From the NCBI GenBank assembly GCA_029961685.1, contig JARWKL010000013.1, positions 26,318,922 to 26,382,921 of the forward strand: a stretch of 64,000 nt of DNA, read 5' to 3'. The notes under the pieces were generated by a model. That model was not told the origin of the DNA. It was given only the letters and a program-made list of their open reading frames with translations, and ran no database searches. Below are positions 11,531 to 23,250 of the stretch, in pieces; position 1 is the first letter of the stretch; the number at the start of each line of letters is the position of its first letter. This DNA comes from Aristolochia californica (taxonomy: Eukaryota; Streptophyta; Magnoliopsida; Piperales; Aristolochiaceae). Both the position numbers and the translations under genes were made by a program.

Positions 11531-13207
11531 CTATTTCCTGCTGAACAAACTTCGGAGCTTTCCTCTCTCCAGTTTCTCAAGCAGCTTCTTAGCTCCAGGT
11601 ATCTCCATCTCACTGAGCTTCTTTAGATACCCAATCGCCCCATAAGAAATCATCAACTTCTTGCATCTTTTACTTGAAGAAAGAGACCCAAGACATGAAA
11701 CTGCATACTTCTTTGCTGTGTTCTGTGGGCTAGGATCAAGCAACTGGACAAGATTTGGTACACTCTTCTCGTCCTTCTTCACTTCCCGACTGTTCTGTGG
11801 GACATTTAATAAGTAACAAATTGCTTGAGCTGCGATCTCTCTGGCACTGTTGGTTTTTGCTTCAAGCATCTTTATAAGAAAGGGAATGCACCCAACTTCA
11901 CCAACCATTTTCTTAACCTCAACTGAACTGCATATTCTACATATAGCAGATGCTGCAGCTTGTTGAGCTCCTAAAGAACCTGCTTTAAGCACATGAAGCA
12001 AACGAGGTAGAAGACCTAGAGCAACCAACCTCTCCAAGGAAACAGCACTAACTAGATTTCTCAAAGCAGCCACTGCAGACTCTTGTGGTAATGGGCCATC
12101 AAGATAGGACAAGAGACTCCGAATCCCTCCTTCTGCAACAACAGCTCGTCTAAGATTCTCATTACTGGTTGTTAGATTCTGCAAGCATTCGGCGGCATAC
12201 TCCTTGGAGCCCAACAAGATTCCACAATCCAAGAGATTAACCATGACCTTGATAATCCCTTCTTCAGCAAGATTTTGTCTTACTTCGGGTACAGCTGAAA
12301 TATTCTTCAAAGCGCCTGCTGCTGCCGCCTGAGAAACTGATTCTCCCATCCTACAAATGTCAATCAGAGGACGCACCCCACCATGTCCAACAATGGAACG
12401 AGCTGTCTCAGATGACATGGATAACCTCTGAAGAGAAATTGTTGCCTTCTCTTTACCCACAGAGCTTCCTGATTCAACCAGTCTAATAATAGGTGGTAGA
12501 ACTCCTTCAGAGACAAGCAAGTTCTCACAACTCCCAGATTCTGCAAGGGAACATATAACTGTCACAGCCTTCTCTCTAATCCTGGGAGAGGTGGCTGTGA
12601 GCAATTGGATGAGTGCAGATATATTACTCCTACCCATGACAGATAATACATTCTTCTCATCTTCCTTCATGACATCTACAAGTATATCAAGAGCTCGGTG
12701 CTTAGCCTCGAGATGGCCGATCTGAAGCCTTGCAAGCAGCTCCCTTATGTTCCATGATGCCACATCAGGTTCAGTAGCACGAGCTACAGATAACGGTAAA
12801 GTAGCCTCCCCAAGTACCCCAGTCTTAATCAGAAGCCCGCAGTCTCGCAAATTCAGGTCCAGCTTTGCTGCCAAGGCATCCAGATCACTCTGCATCTGAA
12901 GTTTACCCGTGAATCTGTTCTTCATGCAGCAATCGGCCAATTCAATAGTCTCAATTAAGCTGTTGGTCACGGCTTGTAATTGCTCCCTGCAGAGAGCATT
13001 CTTCGAGAAGCACGGATGGCTGGATAAATCAGACAAACGCGACGGCATATTTTCTAATTTAGAGATGATGGTCTTCCATCGGCCAGGAAAATTCTTTATG
13101 GCCCTCGCGCTCTCAAGTGCCTTGGGAACGAGTTCTCGGGCTTGAGACAGACACTCTACAGCAGATTGCTGTTGGGCATCCACTATCTTCTCACCTTCTT
13201 CAACCAT
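11531..13207 (-). CDS. Armadillo-repeat protein, vacuolar protein 8-like
   Basis: A single uninterrupted coding exon of 558 aa. The longer open frame runs further upstream, but I start at MVEEGEKIVDAQQ because a TCTCAG acceptor ends 9 nt before this ATG (exon begins 13216) and the residues before it (rich in F and L) look like translated intron. The N-terminal 130 residues are helical with conserved Cys and Trp positions, followed from about residue 160 by consecutive ARM repeats rich in LxxLL, AAxALxNLS and GGIxxLLxxL patterns (for example GALKNISAVPEVRQNLAEEG, VVAEGGIRSLLSYL, CLQNLTTSNENLRRAVV). The C terminus is basic (KLERGKLRSLFSRK). Layout and length match the plant ARM family of At1g01830/At2g45720, whose biochemical role is not settled; ARM repeats bind other proteins. 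No U-box is present, so it is not a PUB ligase. No damage is seen. Confidence 0.9.
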   Translation of the reverse strand: MVEEGEKIVDAQQQSAVECLSQARELVPKALESARAIKNFPGRWKTIISKLENMPSRLSDLSSHPCFSKNALCREQLQAVTNSLIETIELADCCMKNRFTGKLQMQSDLDALAAKLDLNLRDCGLLIKTGVLGEATLPLSVARATEPDVASWNIRELLARLQIGHLEAKHRALDILVDVMKEDEKNVLSVMGRSNISALIQLLTATSPRIREKAVTVICSLAESGSCENLLVSEGVLPPIIRLVESGSSVGKEKATISLQRLSMSSETARSIVGHGGVRPLIDICRMGESVSQAAAAGALKNISAVPEVRQNLAEEGIIKVMVNLLDCGILLGSKEYAAECLQNLTTSNENLRRAVVAEGGIRSLLSYLDGPLPQESAVAALRNLVSAVSLERLVALGLLPRLLHVLKAGSLGAQQAAASAICRICSSVEVKKMVGEVGCIPFLIKMLEAKTNSAREIAAQAICYLLNVPQNSREVKKDEKSVPNLVQLLDPSPQNTAKKYAVSCLGSLSSSKRCKKLMISYGAIGYLKKLSEMEIPGAKKLLEKLERGKLRSLFSRK

Positions 13208-13853
13208 TGCAGTAATCTGAGAATTCGGTACACAAGAAAACCCAGAAGCCAAGTTCAGAAAAAAAAACAGAGGAACATTGATGGCCTTCAAAGAGAAGGA
13301 GAAGTTACAATGATCAGCAAGGAAGAAATTAAAAACCTAAAAGGAACCCATGATCTGGGGTGGGTTTCCAGAATCTTGCAACGCACGACCGGCCGAATCG
13401 AAAGTACAAAAAGCAAGGCCACTGACTCCCCTACAAGAATTAACTAAGGAAGCTAAAAAACAAAGGCACCTCGACGGCTATCACCAGCTTCCAAATGATT
13501 CTCTGGTTACGGCTTAGAATGCTTTATTAACCAGGTGCTAAGCCGAATTTTCGCAGCAGCAAGCAAATTATGGACCCCTCTACAGTTTGACGCTTACGCT
13601 TCAGCAGAAAAGACCAAGAGCGATATGAGAAGCAATTAAATTCCTTTGAAAAGACGTACCTCTTTCGGACGCATTTATCGCAAGATTTGATCGACCATAG
13701 ATATGGATCCAACGATGAAGTCAAAGTAAGAAAGAAATAACTTGTAAATTTAGTGGGTGAGAAGTGACCGGCGATGACAGGAAAATTAAATCAAACTGGG
13801 ACCCTTTTTATGCTAAGCCAATCCATAAAGTAATCGATTTTTTCCTCTTAACA

Positions 13854-13892
<39 letters not shown>

Positions 13893-15652
13893 GGTGAACC
13901 AAACTAACCGACAGAAATAGGATAATCATCTGAAAACTCATGTCCGGATGCCCCATGGTTCACCTACTAACCAGGGGCATGTCTGCAGAACATTCAAAAT
14001 AAAAAAAGTTTAGAAAGGACAAAACAATTTAAACGACGCACTGCATTGATCAGAACCAACGGCTATAAATCAGGGCTAGTTCCCCTCTGTCCTCGGCGCA
14101 AATTTGAGTTCAAAATTACAAACTTTCAGAGTTACAATCCAAGGAGTTTTTTTTTTTTTTTTTGCTCGCACAGTTTCAAAAAGACTCGATTTCGAACGAG
14201 AAGAATGAACAAATACAACATTCAGCTTCCAATAATAAAAACAACAGTAGATATTACTAGCTTTGAGATGAAAAAATAAACCTTCCAGGGCTCCAGCTTA
14301 GCTTTACTTAATTATCAGACTTTGAAATGGTCGGTATAGTGTGTAAACCAAAGCGCGCTTTGTCTCTTTACCGACACTCTTTTTTTTTTTTTTAACAGGT
14401 TCTGGCTTCTGCTACCTTAAAAATCAGATTTTTAGGACAAATAGTTGCATTACGAATATACAGCAGAGAAAGACGTGGCTTTGAAGAGAAGATAGACGTC
14501 TTTCTCAAGTGAGAAATTCGATAACTCTCATGGAGTGAATTGAAATTTCTCCAACCGCAAACGTACAAAAAAAAAAAACAAATCGAAGAAATTTTCTGAA
14601 AAGAAAAGGTAGCAAGCAAAAGAAAAGAGGAAAAAAACTAGGAATATACCTGAAATCAGGAACAACTGCTTTATCAAACTTCACTCCCACTCCAACTGCA
14701 ACTCGCTTCTCTCCTCTACAAGGCACAAGACGGACTGAAAAAGAAAAGCTGAGAACTTTTCCTCTTCCCTTTAAGAGCAAAAATGATGGAAGAATTGACG
14801 GTACTCCCTAATCGGTGAAGCGTCGAAGTGAATGGAGCAGAAAAGCATGGCAGCCTTCAGCTTCCGCTTCTGTTCCAACTGCAGCCGAACAAACCGAGAC
14901 AGTGTAAGAACATTAACATGTTCAAATCCATTTTGAAAATACAAAAACAGAGGAACAGAGAAAACCTCCAAGACATCAAATAGATGAAACCAATATAAAA
15001 AAGGAGCAAGACCCAGATTCAAATCGAAAGAGACAATCGCATCGAATGCTCTTCGCCCTTCGTTCTTCTTCAAAGCAGACCTCTCCGACAATCTCTCTCT
15101 CCAGTTTTCATTCCATGACAAGGGAGGACCTCCCAGTATTTTGTATTTTATTTTTTCTGGGTATCCGTTTCAGGCTTCATTAAATGTCGAGCAGATTAAG
15201 AGATCGGACGGCTGACAATATGGTGGCATCAGGAAATCGAACCGTTATGACAAGGTAGAAGTTTGAAATGGATTACGGTAAGGAAAGCTGGCGTTACCGA
15301 GGAGCGGAGGTGGCATATACTGCCACGTGCAATGAGGAGAATTGTCGGTTTTGAGTTTTAAAAATGTTTCTTTTTGATTGGCAGGGTCGTATTCGATAGC
15401 GATATCTACGCGCTCGCCACCTCAGAAGCGGCAGGTGTGTTCAGACACATCAGACCAACTTCAAATATTTTTAACCTATCATATAGACTTAATAAAATAC
15501 AATTCAAACTCAAATTCACTATTTAATTGTATAACCTAAAGTTTCATCATATTTAATAAATGTCAATATATTCGTTCATTTCAATCTATGACTTCAAGGC
15601 TCCACTATTTACTTCTAATTTAATTACAATAATATCATTATCTCGAATTTAT
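13208..15652. other. Leader region upstream of the ARM gene
   Basis: The acceptor at 13217-13218 needs an upstream exon. On the minus strand, GATTTCAG|GTATATTCC gives a possible donor with the exon end at 14650, and 14650-15121 reads like 5' UTR sequence. A G-box core CACGTG lies at about 15325-15330. A promoter near 15.1-15.4 kb is plausible but unproven. No other gene is visible here; ORFs in 14.0-15.1 kb have no recognisable similarity. Confidence 0.3.
13856..13889. repeat. (CT)n microsatellite, about 17 units
   Basis: An uninterrupted CT run lies upstream of the ARM-repeat coding exon, within its likely leader intron. Read on the gene's strand it is a GA repeat. Confidence 0.97.
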
Positions 15653-16225
15653 TGTAATACCAAAATAATATGATTTCAAGAGAAATACTAGAAAGAGATT
15701 AGCAGTCTTGAGTAGATACCAACAGTAAGTCGATCATCCACCGAGCAATAGCAAGTTAGAAATTCTAAAAAATCATAACTATGAGTCGTGAATATCAATA
15801 TTTGGTCACTATTGGATCACATATTCGATAGAGAAGAGAAGGAAGAAAACGAGAGAAGAATAGGGTTATGGACTTGGTCCAAACCCTCCCCTTTAAGTTT
15901 TCTTTATAAATAATAAAAATGTAATATTATAGTTATACTCTTCACCCTAGTAAGAGTGAAGAAGAGAGAAAACATAAACTAATTATATCAATGACACCTT
16001 AATTATATCATATCTTCCAACATTCCCCATCAAATTGGGAGATAATGACAATGATCCTAGCTGGAAACATATAACATAAATGTAGTAATAAATTCCTCTA
16101 TCATGGTGCCCAAGGATAAGGATGAAATCGGGCACGTCCTCTCACAGGGTAGAAATCGATGATACAACATAAGTCAAAACTAACCTCAAATGATTTCGAA
16201 CAAATATAGTGATAATAATCACTAA

Positions 16226-17741
16226 GGGGGGGTTAGTCAATATGACTCAGGACATGATCTTCATGTGCATCACTCAGTTAAAGTCCTGAAGTCGTTAGGG
16301 AGTGCCAAACATCATGTCATGTACATGATCATCCATGACTCAGGAGTTTATGTCCCAAGAGTAAACGGCGGAAAGTGTTTTCCGCCTGATTTTGAGAATC
16401 AAGTACATGACACTATCGCAGGGCTCTCTCTGCCGCACACCCTCTTTGCCATTTCATTCATGCAGCCCTCTCTCGTTCTCTACTCCCTCTCTCGTCTCCA
16501 CCGTCCCTCTTTGGTCTCCCTTGCTACGGCGTCCATCTCGCTGCGAACGTCCTTTCGGCGTCTTTCTCTCCATCTCGGACTCCCTCTCCCTCTGAACTTC
16601 CCGCTCGATTTTGACATTTGGGCTTTGATTTTTTAATTTCTACTTTGATTCGGCATTGATTTCCCCATTCGGCTTTGATTTCAGCCATTGGCTTCGGTTT
16701 AACAGTCATCCTCCCACTCCTCTCCCTCTCGACCTTCGTCGTAGAGCATGGGAAGTCGAGCATCTGTTGCGGAGCTTCTCGGCCTTCTCTTCTCCCTCTC
16801 GGTGTACCGTCGGAGCGCCGCCTCTGTCAGCGTTGCATGCCGCCGTTGCCGTTACCCACTGGCCCGTCGTCGTCGTCGTCGTCGTCATCATTGCCCGTTG
16901 GCTCACCGCTGAGGATGATGACAATGGTTTAATTTTTCCTAAGTTACGAAAAATTAAACTATCTTCATAAAAATTATTAATTTATAAATTTTATTTATAA
17001 AATAATTATTTTTATTTATTTAATATATTTATTTTAAAATTACTATATTAAAATAGTGATTTAATAGTCATAATTAAAATATTGTTAAAATAAATATTTG
17101 ATAAATTATTTTGGCATAATTATCCGATTGCTATAGTTAATTAAACATATGGTTTTAAATTTTGTGATAATATATTATTAATTAATAATACATAAAATAT
17201 ATTACGTACAAATATATAGTGTATTAAATTTATGATTAGATAAATTTTTTTTCTTAAATTATTCATTTTTAGGTTAAAGTATATCATATGTTATTAATAA
17301 ATTAATAACTCAACATATTACTTTCGTTTTTGTTATTTATAACATTATTTATTTATTATTTGTAATTAATCATGCACGTATTTCATTGGCTCATGTAATT
17401 ACCATATTAATGCATAATAAAATATCTAATTCAATTAATAAATATATTAATATATTTAATTATACATTAAATAACTTATTCGTGTAGTAATAATAGTTGT
17501 TTTACCTAATTTGGGGTTTAAGGATTATGTTGTAATTAAGTGTACTGTAAAGGTTTAGAGATTCTCTTGTTTTTTATCTTTTTCTCATGTTGGGGCACTA
17601 ACACTGGAAACTGTTTTCCAGTGCACATAAAATCGTCAACACTAACACCAAGTGCGAAGATGATCTTCATGTACATGACTGACATGATCTTCATGTTGGA
17701 CATGAATTTGAACTTGAAAAATCTATTTGGGGGATTCACAC

Positions 17742-17769
<28 letters not shown>
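16226..17769. mobile_element. Harbinger-derived non-autonomous element A (inverted orientation)
   Basis: A 1,544-bp insertion flanked on both sides by TAA (16223-16225 and 17770-17772), the TWA target duplication of PIF/Harbinger elements. The left boundary is G7 plus TTAGTC; the right boundary is a run of 29 C (17741-17769). The 16.2-16.9 kb arm matches the GC-rich right arm of element C, and the 17.0-17.7 kb AT-rich arm matches the left arm of C in reverse. It therefore lies opposite to B, C and D and looks like an internal-deletion derivative. Hairpins are at 16367-16386 and 17602-17623. The terminus at 17731-17740 (GGGATTCACA) is diverged from the family GGTTAGTGC. Confidence 0.85.
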
Positions 17770-17773
<4 letters not shown>

Positions 17774-17937
17774 GTGGGTAATGCGTGTCATTCACAAGGA
17801 GATAAAAAACCCAAGAAAGCCAAAAACACCCATATATAAAAATGACCAACCAAAGTAACACTCCAAAAAAGGGTTGGCCAAAGGGGTATGTGAGAGTAAA
17901 AAAAAAGGACGATAGGAGAAAGACAACCAAAGAATAA
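17770..17937. other. 168-bp spacer between elements A and B
   Basis: Sequence between the two facing elements, starting and ending with the TAA duplications. It is presumably the internal region of the host LTR element. No feature is seen. Confidence 0.7.
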
Positions 17938-19221
17938 GGGGGGGGGGGGGGGGGGGGTTAGTGCCCCAAATGGATTCTTGAAGATCAAGTTCATGTCCAA
18001 CATGAAGATCATGTCAATTATGTACATGAAGATCATCTTCGCACTTGGTGTTAGTGTTGACGACTTCATGTGCACTGGAAAATAGTTTCCAGTGTTAGTG
18101 CCCCAACATGAGAAAAACATAAAAAACAAGAGAATTTCTAAACTTTTATAGTACACTTAATTACAACATAATCCTTAAACCCCAAATTAGGTAAAACGAC
18201 TATTATTACTACACGAATAAGTTATTTAATGTATAATTAAATATACTAATATATTTACTAATTGAATTAGATATTTTATTGTACATTAATATGGTAATTA
18301 CATGAGCCAATGAAATACTACATGATTAATTAAAAATAATAAATAAATAACATTATAAATAACAAAAACGAAAGTAATACGTTGAGTTATTAATTTATTA
18401 ATAACATATGATATACTTTAACCTAAAAATGAATAATTTAAGAGAAAAAATTGATCTAATCATAACTTTAACACACTATATATTTGTATTTAATATATTT
18501 TATGTATTATTAATTATTAATATATTATCACAAAATTTAAAACTAATGGTTTAATTAACTATAGCAATCGGATAATTATGCCAAAAATAATTTATCAAAT
18601 ATTTATTTTAAAAATATTTTAATTATGACTATTAAATCACTATTTTAATATAGTAATTGTAAAATAAATATATTAAATAAATAAAAATAATTATTTTATA
18701 AATAAAAATTATAAAATAATAATTTTTATGAAGATAGTTTAATTTTTCCTAACTTAGGAAAAATTAAACCATCGTCGTTTTCCTCAGCTGTGAGCCAGAG
18801 GGCAATGACGACGGCCAGCAACGGCGGCGGGCAACGACGATGGCAACGGGGACGGGCTAGTAGGCAACGGCGACGGAACGAGAGAGGGTTGCGGCAACAC
18901 CGAGAGAGGGCTCCGAAATGAGAGAGGGTTGTGGAACGAGAGTGGGTTGTGGGAATGAAATAGCAGAGAGGGTGTGCGACAGAGAGAGCCCCAAGAGACA
19001 GCCCCGAGAGACCGAGAGAGAGCCCGCGCGAGAGTCATGTAGATGATTCTCAAAATCAGGTGGAAAGCACTTTCCGCCCGTTACTCTTGAGACACGAACT
19101 CTTGAGTCATGTATCTTCATGTACATGACATGAATTTCGGCGCTCCCTAACGACATCAGGTCATGAACTGCGTAATGCGCATGAAGATCATGTCCGGAGT
19201 CATGTGCACTAACCCCCCCCC
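17938..19221. mobile_element. Harbinger-derived non-autonomous element B
   Basis: A 1,284-bp insertion with TAA on both sides (17935-17937 and 19222-19224). It begins with a run of 20 G then TTAGTGCCCC and ends GTGCACTAA plus 9 C. Its orientation matches C and D. The left AT-rich arm (about 18000-18770) and right GC-rich arm (about 18790-19221) are near copies of those in A, in reverse, and of D. Hairpins are at 18073-18094 and 19060-19079. No coding gene is seen; the proline-rich frames over the homopolymers are artefacts. Confidence 0.88.
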
Positions 19222-22079
19222 TAAAGGGTAATGGAGAATGATAAGGAAGATAAGATGAAGAAGTCGGGGTCATCATGTGTTTTATTTTCCTAAGGAATTC
19301 AAATTCTATATCATATGAACCAACTAATCAATGTCGATATCAATAAGCAAATAATGAACCCAAGGCAAACAACTGAGGATTTATTTTTCAATAATAATAT
19401 CTCAATCAAAAAGACACAATAGCAGTTGTGAAAATGGTCCAATGCCCAAATAATACGTACCAAATTTACAGTTGTATAGTAGCGAATAACAGGTAAATAA
19501 TGAAAGTCTTTAAGAGTAATAAACACATATGAAATAATCTGCAGCGTCCAACCTAGAATGAAGAAGTTGTGCACCAAGTAATAAGTTGAGGATTAACCAA
19601 GGTAAAAATCAAGCCAAAGTCAAGAGACCATGTCAAGCGGCCGAGTCAGTAGACCTTGTCAAGCCGAGTCAAGAATGAGTCATACCAACTTAGGATCACG
19701 TTTTAAAGAACCGAGTTATACCAAGTCTAGATGAGTCCCGGATCGGAAGTAGTAATGAACTCGAAATGGGCAACACAATTTGGACTTGTTGGTATAGAGT
19801 CAACCCAAGTTAGTCTGAATCAGGATTGGTTTCAAGCTTCTCTCACAATAAAATACCATTAATCATATATCAAATATCAGTAAGTTGATATATATTAGTA
19901 ATCTGATACCAACTTGGGAGATGATCTTCCCAACAAAAAAATCATCATTAACTCGAATGAACAACAATAATAAGTTGTGTAGATATTTATGAGGTAACTC
20001 GTATAACTTAGGTCCTTAGCTCTGGTTGATGAATCAACGTCTGCTACAATCAAAGCGTGATTGATGGCCAAGATAAGAGTAGGTTAATCCAAGTTGGATG
20101 ACAATGAAATCAACATCAACAACTTAATATAACTAACAGGCTGCCATGCAAAATGACAACAAAACAAATGAAGAGACAACAGAGTGGGAGACAACCAAAG
20201 AGAACTAGTAAGCAACACAGCTGATCCTGCATAGTCTGTTGATCAATTACGATGATGATTGTGGCAAATCTGGTGATAATTGCAATCCGATGTTGTTGAT
20301 CTACGCCAACTCGGGAAAGTTTTCGAAAGAAGATGCCAACAGAATGGGAATGTCCAACATAGAGACAACGGAGATTGTGAAAAGCAACTTCGAGAAATAA
20401 ACTACGTAGCAAAGACGAAGTTGTCTCTGCTACTGGAAAGACTTTTGAGATATAAAAAGCCATCCAACGAACAATTCCGCCAGAAATAAGCAAACACATA
20501 TGCCTCCATTGATGCAAATTTTAAGAAATTTCCACGCTTAATGTCCAGAGTTACCAGTGGCAACAGAGATACCAGCTGGATAAACTTCCAAAAATAAATC
20601 AATTGGAACCAACTAGACTCGCTGGAAAGAGTTGGTAATTGGCTAGGAATCTCTGTAAAAAATAAAGATACAGTTTGGTACCAAGGAGACGACAAAGATG
20701 CCAATAAATCCAAATAGAGCCAATCCGATTCAACGCCAATGAAGAGACGAGCCAAATTTTGCCAAATTAAGCTCACTTCCAAATACGACTTCCAGAAATA
20801 AATCAAGTAGCAATGCAATAGAGGTACTATTTATACATGAGATAGTTAGCAAAGCCAATCATGATCTGTTAATCAAGAAGCTCCAATAGAGTATATAAAC
20901 TAAGTTGCATTTCCAAACCGCGTAAATGATGCCGACACCCAGTGATCAAGGGACATAAAGCTACATTGATCAAGGGAGATTGACAACAATGTTCCAGAAA
21001 GATCAATCTGACCCAATTTGATCCAATGCCAACAAAGAGAAGAGATACCACCAAGACTCTCGATATGCCAACATGCAGAGCAAACTTCCAGATAGAACTG
21101 GTGTCGTGGGAGAACTAGTGATCAACTTATTGTATTGATCAGTACTGGCAATTATTGCCTTCTGGGAAAACTGGGAGAACTGATCACCAGAGAATACAAT
21201 AAGGCCAATTGGAGTAGCCAAATATCATTGGGTCGATTCAAGGGGGGTTGTAGGGGATTCATGATTCTGGTAGTGGTGGTCATATCCAAGAAAAAAAACC
21301 GAGGAAAGGAGACCATTCTCTCTGTCTCCTCTTTTCTAGTCTCAAGCCCTTCTACAAACTAATCAAGAAGAGTGATAAACAAAGACGAATGACACCAAGG
21401 GAAATTCATCTTCTAGAAACAACAACGAAGCAACGAGACAACTATGATTTGAAGCCGAGTTGAGCTAAGTTAAGAGACCCAGTCTTGGAACTTGACTCGG
21501 TTTTATCATGTAGCTTTCACCAAGATCACCAGGGGGAAGAACAAAAGATCAACTAAGAATGGGCTCGACGGCCAGGGTGGATGAGACCAATGAGAACAAT
21601 ACCAGAGCAATACGATTTCAAGAGAAATACCAGAGAGAGATTAGCTGTCCCAAGTAGCTACCATCAGTAAGTTGATCATCCATTGAGCAATAGTAAGTTT
21701 GGAATTCTAAAAAACCATAGCTATGAGTCCTGAAAATCAATGATATGATACTATGTTGGTTTTCAGTACTCCATGGATCACATCTTCGGTAAAAAATTGA
21801 AGTAAGAAAAGATGAGAAGAATAGGGTTTTGGACTTGGTCCAAACCCTCCCCCTTAAGGTCTATTTATAAATGTAAAAGTATAATATTACAATTATACCC
21901 TTCACCCTAGTAAGAGTGAAGAAGAGACATAAAACATAAACTAATTATATCAATGACACACTAATTAAATCATATCTTTCAACATAAATCTATAGTAGAA
22001 GAGTTTGAATTCTAAAGTCCCAAGTTAGTAGTTCCAAGTAAGTATCAAAAAATTATTTTTACGACAACTAAGTGTGATT

Positions 22080-23250
22080 CTATAGTGTCGGATTAGAACC
22101 TAGCACATAGGCAAACCAAAAACAAGATGTCCGGTCTACTAGCTGATAAGTATAGCAATGACCCTATCACAGACCAATATAATTTTTGGTCTATAAGTCC
22201 AGTTGAGTTATTCAAGTTCAATTTTAAGGATGGACTCATGGGTGTGCAACTTGATTTTAAATTTTTTTTACGTTGAATCTTTTAAGCAATCCTTTTGTGT
22301 ATTTGGATTGATTTATGAAAGTCCCATTTTCAATTTTCATTATTTGAAGTCCAAGAAAAAAATGTGAGTTCACCTTTCAAACTCGTCTCAAATTCGTTTT
22401 TCATTATTTTACCAAATTATTCACATAGCGAAGTGTTGCTTTAGCCAAAAATGATATCATCCACATAGATTTGGATAATACTCAAAATTTTATCATGACT
22501 TGGTAAATAATATCTTGTTCACACTACCTCTCTTATAGCCCCTTTTCTCTAAGAATTCACTAGGTCTCTCATACCAAGTTCTAGCAGCTTGCTTCAAACC
22601 ATATAATTTCTTTATATAATTGATATATGTGGTTTAGTTTACTAATATCCTAAAATCCTTCGAGTTATTCTACATAAACTTTCTCTTGTAAGTACCAATT
22701 TAAAAATGCGCTTATAACATCCATTTGGTACAATTTGAAGTTTATGTGACAATTATCGGCTAATAGTATTCTAATTACTTGTAGTCTTGCTACAGGTGCA
22801 TAAGTTTCCTCAAAATCGATTCCTTCTTCTTAGTCGAATCCTTTGGTAACTAACCTAGTTTTTTTTCACAATTCTATTTGCCTCGTTGCCTTTGTTTCTA
22901 AAGACCCATTTTGTCCCAATTACTTGTTGATTTTAGGGTCTAGACACTAGAGTCAAAACTTGATTTCTTTCAAGTTGGTTTAGCTCTTCTTGTATTGCCA
23001 TTCTCAGAAAGTCGTCTTTTTTGCTTTGCCAAAGTTTGTGGACTAATTGAGAAAAGAAGGTCATATTTGCCATGTACTCATTTGTCTTGGCACATTTGTC
23101 TTAGTTTGCTTGGCTTGTAATATGACATACTCAATGAACCTTGAATCCTGAACCCCTAAACCCTTTACAAATAATCTCCCCAAGGGATTGGCTACATTTT
23201 AGCTTTAGCTTGGCCCTTTCTATCTAGTTTCAAATAGGTTCTAAATGAAC
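22080..23250 (-). pseudogene. Copia (Sirevirus-like) reverse transcriptase fragment
   Basis: Minus-strand translation near 22920-23010 gives MAIQEELNQLERNQVLTLVS and then QQVIGTKWVFRNKGNEANRI, the start of a Copia RT domain. Near 22450-22620 it gives KLYGLKQAARTWYERPSEFL and, after a stop, QIYVDDIIFG with the YVDD catalytic motif. Stops and frameshifts interrupt the frame, and the segment between these blocks is shortened. It is a dead pol fragment of the same minus-strand element whose leader end lies at about 25.73 kb. Confidence 0.8.

Larger units (their letters stand above)
15653..21984 (-). mobile_element. Non-coding LTR retrotransposon (LARD/TRIM-like) hosting elements A and B
   Basis: Two direct repeats flank the element: 15653-16022 (370 bp, TGTAATACC...TTCCAACA) and about 21596-21984. 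Both share, in the same order, TCAAGAGAAATAC, GAGCAATAG, TTGGTCCAAACCCTCCC, CACCCTAGTAAGAGTGAAGA and AACTAATTATATCAATGACA. Read on the minus strand they begin TGTTGGAAGATATG, and just before the 15.6-kb copy there is a purine tract TTTGATGGGGAA, a typical PPT. The left copy is therefore the 3' LTR and the right copy the 5' LTR. A TATA motif (ATTTATAAATAGAC) lies in the right LTR. Without the two later insertions the internal part is about 2.8 kb. I find no gag, RT or integrase signature in it, so it looks non-autonomous. A clean target-site duplication could not be identified. Confidence 0.7.

Noticed and set aside
12909..13447. Plus-strand ORFs opposite the ARM gene start
   Set aside because: Antisense shadows of the ARM coding exon and its leader; no recognisable protein.
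17540..18156. Proline-rich ORFs (99 and 122 codons) over the C and G runs
   Set aside because: The proline stretch is just the homopolymer read in one frame; the ORFs fall in non-coding transposon arms.
16226..19221. A single 3-kb foldback element instead of two elements
   Set aside because: A and B each have their own TAA duplication on both sides and full left and right arms, so two insertions explain the structure better.
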